A stretch of 64,000 nt of DNA from Margaritifera margaritifera (taxonomy: Eukaryota > Mollusca > Bivalvia > Unionida > Margaritiferidae), in the NCBI GenBank assembly GCA_029931535.1, contig JAQPZY010001695.1, positions 7,230,001 through 7,294,000 on the forward strand. The letters run 5' to 3'. The position numbers were made by a program, and so were the translations under genes. Within the stretch, counting starts at the first letter, position 1; each line of letters starts with the position of its first letter. Under the pieces are notes generated by a model. It ran no database searches. It was not told where the DNA came from and saw only the letters and a list, made by a program, of their open reading frames with translations. Below, in pieces: positions 40,201 through 51,073 of the stretch.

Positions 40201-43200
40201 GTTCATTCCCTTGAATATTGCATCATTCCTGTGTTTTATTCAGCTATTGCGTCATCTTTTTTGTGAAATAAAAGGAAAATAATTGGGGGTGGGGAGAGAA
40301 TAACTGAAGCAATATCATTAAAAGCTCCTAAAATTCGCCACTTTCTGTGATTTATAAGAAACTAATCAAACACGACAGGATATTCTACTTTGAAAAATAT
40401 GCTCCTTTGATTAATTTTTTTTTTTTTTTTTTTTTTTCAATGAAAGCTCTTACGCACAAAATATGATTGTGTCTCTTAATATTTGAGTCATGACAATTTG
40501 ACGAAAAATTAACGAACAATAAAAAAAATACAAGTTCCGAGCATATATACTATCATGAATAACAATGGTATTGCGCAATTATTTGTAAGGGATATATTAT
40601 AATGGTATATGAAATAGGTGATAAACTACGAATATATTAGAGATTAGCGGTATACACTGACCTTGGAACTGTCAAACAAAATGTTTAAAAAATCAACAAG
40701 AAAAAGCAATTAGCCTTCAAACTCGTGTTAAATTACTTATACTGTAAATCAACTTTGAGTATAATATAGCAAGCTCTGAAAAACTAATGTTTGCTAATAC
40801 ATCTGTACAATTTAAATATATTTTTGATTTTCGTCGCAAATATCAATAAATCTTCCGAGTAACGTAATAAGGTTTAAATTGCGCAGGATTCGAAGACGCG
40901 GTCCGCGATGCGACACATTCTCCCCAAAGTCACGTGATATCAATAAGAGTACACGTACCAGCAAGTTGCTCTTGCCCGCTACGTTTTAATCTATTCACAT
41001 TTTTGCTTTTCATGCGTATTCTCAACAATTATGTTGCAGGCTATGTTGCAGGCTATATGACACCAGCTGTCCCATTGATATTGTGTGACATCTTTGTTCC
41101 CTTCGGAAGGTGTGGAAGGAGCTGTACCCGAGAGGCCGTGCACCGTTGGGGAATTCCCCTTTGCTATGGCGCCACTTCCGGCCCAAAATGCTGTGCAGAC
41201 GATAGCGCATGTAAGTTGATAGTCTGATAAATAGTATGTTGATAGACCTCTATTAAGATTTTATGCTGCTGGTAAAATTCGAAATTTTAATCTCTCCGTC
41301 TGTATGTCCATTGTTGTCCTTATACCAGCAAAATATTTAGTCAAAGCTAAGATTCATTTCATGTAATTAACACGCAGTTGTGCCGTTTAAAATTGGATTA
41401 TTCTAGCTTTATTCCACCTCGGAAAAGTAACAGTCTGCAAACTGGCTGCAGTTTTCAACAATTGTGAATTTTATTCGAAAGATTCGATCTTAGTTTCGTG
41501 AACATTGATAATTTCCGTTCCCCAATGGAATACATTGTATCACTTGGAACGATTCTTTGAGTCCTTTACGGGTTCGGTTTCGTGTTCATTAATTTCGAAG
41601 CAGTGCTTTTTCTGTCAACAGTCTCAAACTTTCTAGTTTTATGTATATCACCATGGTGACATTACAGTGAGCAAACAAATTAATTTTAAAAAATTAACTT
41701 AAGTTTAATCGCAATCAAATTTGGTAAAACTACCCTTGTTTCACTTACCATATGCTGAATCTTTCTTTCAGTGGGTTCTCTCACTAATACATGAAAGAAA
41801 TTATTCTTTCGGTGCAAAATTGAATATGTTGCTTCTAAGAAAAGAAATGTCTTCAATATTCCCAATTATAACATAAATGTATGTATAATTAATATAGTGT
41901 ATAGTCAATGACAGCAAAGTATTTTGCCCGGTTATTATCAATTTATATTGCAATTACGCCTTAAATGACAATAATTTATCAATGGAACACCTATATTTAC
42001 AGACTCTGGAGCCAGAAGTGAAGATTCTGGAGTAATATTAACAACTACCACAACCACTATGTCAATGGAAACGACCGCGGAATTACAGACTGACCTTCCG
42101 CATGGGACACGAGGTAAAACCAATTCCAGAATCACCAGTGTCTCTTTGTATAAACGTTTGTGTAAGGTATTGCATTTAGAGTATGCATAAATCTCGTTTT
42201 ACACATATGTGGTCCCGGTTTCAATCCCTGGTTCAAGCTAGGTCGCCCATCTAAGATTGGTGGGTTCCAGTAGGTTTTCTAATATCAGCCAGCTCGAAGA
42301 CGACCTTGACCTTCTATCCTAGCTACCCAGATTGCATTGAATAAGATGCTATAACTTATTGTAAGCTCAACGTGAAATAATAATGTTTAAGCTTTAATTT
42401 AATAATTTACATATGACCATCTAACAATCGCATAAAGTTACACCAAGTTCTTTTGATCAAGTAATACCAAATACATAGTACACAACCAGCAACAGTAATG
42501 GGGTGCGGGTTCGAATCCTACCATCGGACCAGCCTGGGTCAGCTACCGTGGTGTGTCCTTGGGCAAGGCACTTTACTCCAATTGCCTCGGCACTAAATAA
42601 CCTATTTGTGTTGCTGTGCCTTAAAGCAACAAACCAAGCCAAACCATGCAGCAGTAATAGTAATACGCTATGAGACTTTCGAAAGATTGTACCTCGAACA
42701 TACATAATATGCTAAACGAAATGACAAAATCATAGACGATAGCAACGGCTTTGGTACACCTAAGCTTTGAAACAGTTAAATAATAATTTAATATGCGTTC
42801 CCGATTGTCTTATTCTTCTCCTCTTTTAGACAAGGGTTCTGAATGGTTTATTAGTAATTACATTACTAAATTGCAATATAGTTTTTCGTTGGCAGCAATT
42901 CTGTATTGCATCAAGTGCGGAGCCCGTGCATTCTTTCTGGAATTATTGAAAATGTTTTTTCTTTGAGGTTTTTGTTAAAGGTTAAAATGATTAAGACTCT
43001 TCTGATGATGTGCCACCAGAGAAAATCTTGGATTCCCTAAAATAATCTGGTTTATATAAGAATTTTTGACCCTTCTAAGGATTTTGTATCCATCCAGTCA
43101 TCCATACATCGATACATACATACATCGATACATCGATACATACATACATACATACATACATACATACATACATACATACATACATACTCCTTAATTTCTT

Positions 43201-45079
43201 GTGCGTAATCCTGTAATCATCTGCCAATGAATCGCATTTTATAAATATATTTTTCCGCTTTTTTATGTTGAACTGCATGCTTTAAGGGAGTATACATCGA
43301 TTGATCTACATAGTATTGCCATGGGATCTGCAGGTAATGTGCACTCTCAAAGAACACTCCTCACGTGCTTTTTATACTTTATTTCCTTAAATGTTTTTGC
43401 ATGCACGCGGAGGACAGTCTATTGTAGGGATGTTAGAGTAAATGAAGCAAGAACGCACTAGATCCAGGAGCAGCCTAATTTTGGTAGAAAAGGAAGTTTT
43501 CAAAAGTGTACTCGGGCACAACAGCTATGTAGACGATGTTAAGATGTACATTCATTAATAAAACCGAATATTTGTCTCCAATATACACACTTTTCAATAA
43601 ATCCGCAATGACAGTCGTTTTTTTCCGCCTGTCTACAAAAAGGAGCTAAAATTCCAGTTTTGCCAAAAAATCCGCAAGTATGGTACAACACTAGGTTTCT
43701 GGTATTCCTTTCCCCCTTATATGAAATTTTAATGGTTTGTTTGTTTCAATTTGATTTTTTTCTTCTTATTTTTTTTTAGTTTACAGTGCTGTTAAAAACA
43801 AACCAACTGACAACAACTTAGTTGGATTTTTAAAACATGACTCAAATTGTATATTAGTTACAATATGTTGCTTCCAGGTGCAGTTTGCGGAAACCCTCAT
43901 CGGCCGTCCCGATTGAGACGAATTGTGGGAGGTTCGATAGCGCCACGTGGTGCGTGGCCATGGCAGGTGTCGCTGCGGTTCTCCGATGGGCAGTACCCAT
44001 GTGCTGGGGCTCTTATAGGAGACAGATGGATCGTGACGACCGCTCATTGCTTCAAAAGGTGGGATGATTTCCAAACATGCACGCACGCAAGCAAAAAGAG
44101 CTGATTGCCAGACAAACACCATCATTTTTTTCTTTTTAAATAATCAGAAAAACCCAAAGATTTTCCGATTAAGTTGCTATCAAATAGATTGACAATAATT
44201 ACCTTGTCCGTTGGTGTCTTTGAATAACTACTCAGAGAACCCCATAACTTAGACATATGATACACGTAATAAAACCAATAAAAGAATTGCAAATTTATCA
44301 TAGGAACATTTTCTTCTTTCTAATTTTGGTAATGTTTTTTAGTATATGGGTCATCACAGTGAAAAAAGATATTTTGATATTAAAAAATGGTTACGAGAAC
44401 ACATCTTTCTATAACACTACACAGAAACATAGTCACCGTGTCCAATAAATATCATCGCTAATTTGCAGTCAGAATTAGATTAATCTTACACCAATTCTCA
44501 GAGCATATTTTCTCTTAATCTAGTATCCAGACGATTTCCAACACAAAGCTTTTAATGTTCATACCTTTCATTAATATATCCAGGCAGTGGCGGCACGAGG
44601 GTGGGGGTCGGGGGATGGGCAATTGCCCCCAGGCGCCAGGCGAAGGGGGGGGGGGCACTGTCGGGAGTTTTTTAATAGATGTAACGGGGGCTAAGATGGG
44701 GGGGGGGGGAAGGTTGGCAACTGACATAAAAACTGTTTTATGTGGCAAAGTAGGGGTGACACTAAAGAACATCACCCCCGGGCAGCTCGAACTCTCGCGC
44801 CTCCACTGTATCAAGGCATGCAGCTGAAAAATCTATGACGTTGCCGTTGTTGCGATTGTTGTTGTTGATGATGGTAGTAGTGGTAGAAGGAGGAGGAGAT
44901 GGAGAAGTATATATATATATATATTTTTTTTTTCTTCTCACAGTTCCTTCAACAACCCCATGTTCTGGAGAGCATATATTGGAGAAACTGAGTTATCCTT
45001 CGATAGCTCCACTGAGCAAAAATCTTTAGAGATACTTCGCATAATAAAGGTAAATACTGGACATTATGAAGCATTGTTT

Positions 45080-45141
<62 letters not shown>

Positions 45142-48100
45142 TTGTTTCTTCATTTTTTTAGATTACATAATTGCAGCTTCAAACCTTTATGACATAACAA
45201 GGAGTAGGATGTTGGTAATTCTGACACGAATTTCACGTCATCGCAGTTGAAATACATTCACTTTTTCCTAGACAAAAAAAATCATAATTTTTCCTGGGCT
45301 GTCTCTGTCAAATCTTGCACTGCATGATTATTTTACGAACTAAGATAACCAGGGTGACCACAGCTACGGATTTTTCAGCGACTGTGCGGATTTGCGGCAT
45401 ATTTAGCAACTTTCTGAGCGTTTTTGGACCAATGAACTCAAACCTTTTAGATTTTGGTGGTTAGATATGAATTGCATGTAGATTGTAATAATAAAATACA
45501 TGTAGACACCGCTAAATTGCGTATAAATTTAAATGATGTAGAAGAATATAAACTTGTCTTGCGTTCCCGTTCTTAAAATAATAGACTTTGCTCGTAACTA
45601 AGTTTCAAAGTTTTGAGACATTGGATTGTTTTGGATTTTTTGTCGTGAAAGTTTCGTGACATGTATGTTGTCACCCTGGATAGTAAGAAGAAAGATAAAT
45701 TTTTACAGAAATTTAAAGCCACGAATCAAGCCTTTTATGCACAATATAGCCATATCTAATTTATCTAAGCATAAGAATTTCACTCATGTCCAAGGCGAGG
45801 GATACATTTTTTTGAGGCTCAGTAGCCTAGGCTTTGGACTCTTGACGAATAGGACGTGGGTTCGAATTCCACCATCGGATCAGCCCAGATCGGCTATCGT
45901 GGGGCTTCCTTGGGCAAAGCACTTTACCTTGCTTGGTTCGGCGCAATATACCCATCAATGTGTTGCTCTGCCGTAAAACACAAACCCAACCAAACGCAAC
46001 CCGACTTACCTATATCATAGTTCACCTTAAACTTGACACTATCAAGGTTTTGCTGGACGTACTGTTAGTGAATCATATATATGAAAGTTAATGACCGCTG
46101 CCATTCCAGCTGGTACATTTCATCATCAGGCGAATAAAACAGGCAAGGATGGCTGACAGCTTTGCCTGTGCATCTAAATTCCTAGGTGTTGAGAATCAGC
46201 TTGAAAGACAACTGATTGACGAGATATCAGGCAAACAATGAATATAGCTTGAATATTTTGGAACTGTGGGCACTGTATAACTAATATTGCAGTATTGTTG
46301 GGGTTTTTAATTACTTTTTGGATCCTTGAGTGGTAGTTAATTCTTTGAGCAACACATTGCTCTCAAACAATCGCCACAACAGTACCTTCGGCCTTGATCT
46401 TGTAACAGTGCTGGTACACACATTCTGCCATCGAGTGAAGATGATTGGAGTGAAGTTATACATTAAGTGTCGCCATTATTTTGTCATAAATACGCTTGCA
46501 TGAAGTTACTTTTCCTTAGATAATAGAATATTGCCTTTGAAATCGTTAATGACCAAGGGCAACTTCATATAATTTTGAATTTTGTTTCTATTTAAAATGC
46601 ATTTCACATTTCGAACAAAATTTCAGCATGAGAATTTCGAAAGCTTACAACAATTGCAAAATGACGACGACAACACGACGGATGGTTCACTTAACATACG
46701 TTATGCGCATGACATAGCCCTGGTTGAATTAAAAGAGAGACTCGACATTTCGTCTGATCAACAACAACCCATTTGTTTGCCTCCAAGCAGAACTCCTAAT
46801 CGTCTGCCAGATACCAATCCGAACACTGATGATAACTTAACGGAAATCGAAAGGGAGGGAGATTGCTGGGTTACAGGCTGGGGAGAAACGAAAGGTAAAT
46901 AAAATTTTCGTTGTGTTAACTCATATAGCATCTTTTGTTGTTGTTGTTGTTGTTGATGACGATGACGATGACGAACACGACGATGATCGCGACGACGACG
47001 ACGAAGATGATAAGGATATTGTTATTTGTTGTTGCTACTGCAATTGTTGTTGCTGTCGTTGTTTTCTTTAGCTAACTATACTTTTGAAATTGGGGTTTCT
47101 TTGAAGAGGACCTCATTGTAGACCTATTTATGAAAATGTAAAAAATCATTCTGCGCCAATCATAATGAAATATTTGGTAAAACTTTGCCAAAATGTCCTT
47201 CACAAGGTCGACTTTGACAAAGGAATTTGGCAATTTAAACAGATGACAATATACTTTGCTATGAATGCGGCCCACAAAAGACTCACCTACATATTACTCC
47301 TATAGATGACGTTTCAGAAATTTTACTCATGAGCCAGGTTAGAAATTCTATGGTACACTCACGTCGTCTACCGACTAGTCTCGTTCAACCAGAATATCGC
47401 GTGACTCTGAGGGATCTTCCCAGCGAGAGTTTGGAAACGGTATTAATTGGCTGGTACTCGGCTAGCCAATATCATAGACCGGTAACTAGTCAGATATGTG
47501 TCTCCAGATTAGTTAGCCGTGAACGGAGTCTGTAGCAGGGAGCGTACGAAGCATGGAACCAGACTAATGGACGCGATGCATCATGGAGAAAAAAGTACAG
47601 AGATTCCGTACTTTCGCTAAAATGGAGGATACTGGTTATCTGCGGTCTCACGAGCGCAAGAAGTGTGACTCAGTTGTCAGCGAAAGTTCTTCATACTAGT
47701 TTGTCTAGTTTGTTATCAATTGGTGTCGTTAATTCCTTTTTCTTTTCCTCGAAAAATGCACCATCTATATCGTAAAGCCAGTCGACAATATTTCTGCATT
47801 GGCGATACAATATTTACATGTCTGTTATGCACTTGTTAACATTTTAATCGCTAGTGAAGAAAAAGTGACGACTGGCCTTAGAAGTGCTAGAATGTATTGA
47901 AGAAAAAACGAATAATGAATGCACTTTAGTGTACTCTGTAAGAGTCACAGTCTGACGATTTTTGTACGCAAGCGCCAGCCACTAATGCCTGTACATATAT
48001 TAAATGGTCGGTCCAAAACATTTTTAAAAAATGACAATTGTATTTGATCCATGTCTTTGTTACGAGCACTGGTAAGCCTGGTTGAAGATGTTACAATCGT

Positions 48101-50496
48101 GTGTAGGTACCAGATACCTTTACCAGGGGTGAGGTTTGGGCGGTTTGACCAAACGAGTCTCTCCTGACCGAGATTTCATGACCCAAAATATATTCCTGTG
48201 TACGCGCAAAAACAGCTTTGGTCAAAGCAAACAATTTTATTATTGATCGAAATTCATTCTGTTTCACTGCTAAGAAGAACGACTGTTTTATTAACATTAT
48301 TTATTTATTTCATGATTAAATTTTTCTCTTTGGCGACATGTGCTGTGCTTGGGCATCTTTGAGCAAGGCCGTTTTTGTCAAGAGAACACTTTCCTGGTGA
48401 AAATTCTCATCTTAACAAGAAGAACTTTATTCGCGAATCGTTTTTAAGATGTGAACTCAAACCACCTCTAGAGCGGTAGTGAAGAGAACGCAAATGGAGG
48501 AATATGCCGAATTCGAGTAGCCGTGTTTGTTTTTCTGATATTGACTCTTGGCGTTAGGAGATTTTCGAACGCGAACATCCAATAAATCCAAGAACGTGTC
48601 CTTGACGTTTGGGCAAAAATCCCAAAACACGAACGCTCACTTATCCATCATCTTGCCACGTTTTCCTAACCGAGGGTAATGCCCAGTTACACTTTGGTCA
48701 GAACAGCGACATCAAAAGACCACAAGCAAGTTGCCATAGCGGCCAAACAATGATCTAAGTAAAACACATTCCTAGTCAAAGCATCTCGAAGATACAGCCC
48801 AGACTTTTGCTTGGCATAGACATATCGGCGTCACGAGATAATCTGGTTGAACGAGCTATCCAACAACAGACAAGAGTGGTGGGTCAGTTCCATTGGCTAT
48901 ACTATTTGCACATGTAAATTGCAAGCAAAGCGAAAATCACGCGCAGATAACTCGAAGTCCGAGTCCCTTGAAAGAAACATAATTTATCAACCCAATTTTC
49001 GGAAGATAGTCTTTTCTGCAGATACAATGATACCAATAACAATACGATATATGCAGGGAGGTACGTATTCGAGGTCCTTATTCGCAAAAACAAAAACAAA
49101 AAAAAAAAAAAAAAAAAGAAAAAAGTAAAGAATCACATTACCCAGTTTCTGTGGCTTTTACAGTTAAGATTGCTCAGAATGGTAGCTATATAGTACGGCA
49201 AATATGGTCATCGTAAAAGTTTAATCTTGATTTGTGGAGACTATACATTGAATATTCGATTAGTTATTTGTATACATTAACGTACTTTCAAGTTTGTTTA
49301 TGCTTGTCAAGTTCTGTATGGCTTTTCGACAATGTGGAATTGAAGGGAGGCCTAATGTGAACTTCTCAGCAAAAAAAAAAGGGGGGGGGGGGGAAGATAC
49401 GTTTTCTCAGGATTGTCTTTTTATCAGATAATTAAATACACCATAGAAGTTTTGTTGCAATAACTTATCTACCGTCTATACTCGCGTATAACCCAAGTCC
49501 AAATGCAAACAACATAGACCCTGATCTGCCATCGCATAATGCGCTGGTATATCAGGGTCTATGTTGTTTGTTCTACTGATTAGTCCTTACAAACTACATA
49601 AACCCAGATCTGCCGGCGCATTATGCGACGGCAGATCTGGGTCTATGCAGTTTGCAGTTGGTATCGCTTTATACGCGAGTATAGACGGTATGCCTGGAGT
49701 TATATTAATGTATCAAAGAAAATGGGATGCCTAGTCTAAAAACTAATAAATGTAAAATATTTCCCCTATGGAATTGTTTTGAAAATTTCTTTACAATAGC
49801 TTTCAGGGAAAAGACTCAATATCATGTTTTCGTGCTAGTAATATACACATTTTTATAACAACAGATAAAGGGAAAAGACTCAATAACATGTTTTCATGCT
49901 AGTAATATACACGTTTTTATAACAATAGATAAAAGGGAAAAGACTCAATATCATGTTTTCATGCTAGTAATATACACGTTTTTATAACAACAGATACAGA
50001 AAGTGGAGAACAGCTGGCTAGATATCTGCGAGAAGTTCGGGGTTCCGTGATTGGGAAATCGGAGTGCGGAAGACAATGGCGGACGACTTTGTCTAATTTT
50101 ACCGTCTGCTTCAATGCTGAAGGAAAAGGACCATGTCAGGTCAATATAGATAATTTTCACATGAAACCGTACGCGTTCATATCTTGTATGGGTTATCCTC
50201 TCATGTTAATTTTACAGCTAAAATAGATTGTATGAACAGTTTCATAATTTGTACAGGTGTTTGTGTCAAGAAAAGGGAATCAAGCACAGGTGTCTGTGTC
50301 AAGAAAACGGAATGACGCAAAAACAAGAACAAAACTTTTTAAAAAAAAGATTTTTTGTTGGTATGTGAAGCATATGTCATTTATATTGCATTATGCGGCC
50401 CTGCCCAAAAGAGATCACAAATTCCTATTAATTTAATAACAAAGCTATTGTAGGATGCTGGATACTTGCATCAGGAAGGTATATATCAATTATAAG

Positions 50497-50573
<77 letters not shown>

Positions 50574-50996
50574 TTCTGCACTGCGACCGGTTCCGTCATT
50601 AGGTGGAAATCCCCTTTCCTCGAGCGTTCGGGCGCTGGCCCACAACGCTCTCCAAGTGTTCGCTGACTTACTGAGTTGATCAGACTCAGCCCGGAACCGA
50701 TTAGCGTTTCCATCGATCCTCTCTCTTGCGCCAAATCCAGTGTCAGGCTTCCTAAGCGTGTTTGCCAACCGTGGCAACTAATTATCCTGCGACTAGGTCC
50801 TGTAATCCATTAGACACTCAAGGCACGCTAAACGCATGTGCTGCGAAGCCACGGCATCCTATTTCCGTAGGCAGATTCCAGGCCTTCCATCCTATCTGCT
50901 GGCACTCATGAATAAGTGGCCAATACTAGGCCAATTTTCTCTTATGGGCCTCCTCCATTCTTGCTTCCCATGGCACTGTCAGTTCCAAAAGAATCC

Positions 50997-51073
<77 letters not shown>

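Larger units (their letters stand above)
29306..41051 (+). other. Intron 1 of the protease gene (11.7 kb)
   Basis: No convincing exon was seen in this intron. It contains minisatellites (29.5, 29.9, 30.7, 33.2 and 36.2 kb), (AT)n at 30371-30442, (GA)n at 33914-33990, (ATTC)n at 35056-35241, two fold-back elements plus the 33.1 kb one, a SINE at 32.46 kb and several poly-A/T tracts. The unexplained stretches 33.4-33.9, 34.0-35.0, 35.3-36.1, 38.1-40.9 kb are AT-rich unique-looking sequence. Confidence 0.6.

Noticed and set aside
41178..41227. A seventh cysteine (ACKLIV) in the exon 2 domain
   Set aside because: It lies beyond the CAT|GTAAGT donor. Splicing gives Ala-Tyr-Ser instead, and the phase agrees with exon 3.
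42195..42330. Another SINE (CCGGTTTCAATCCCTGGTTC)
   Set aside because: Only a weak B-box-like phrase. No A box and no shared body with the other SINEs.
43885..44067. Alternative + frame over exon 4
   Set aside because: A shadow of the true frame, which carries IVGG, WPWQVSL and TAHC.
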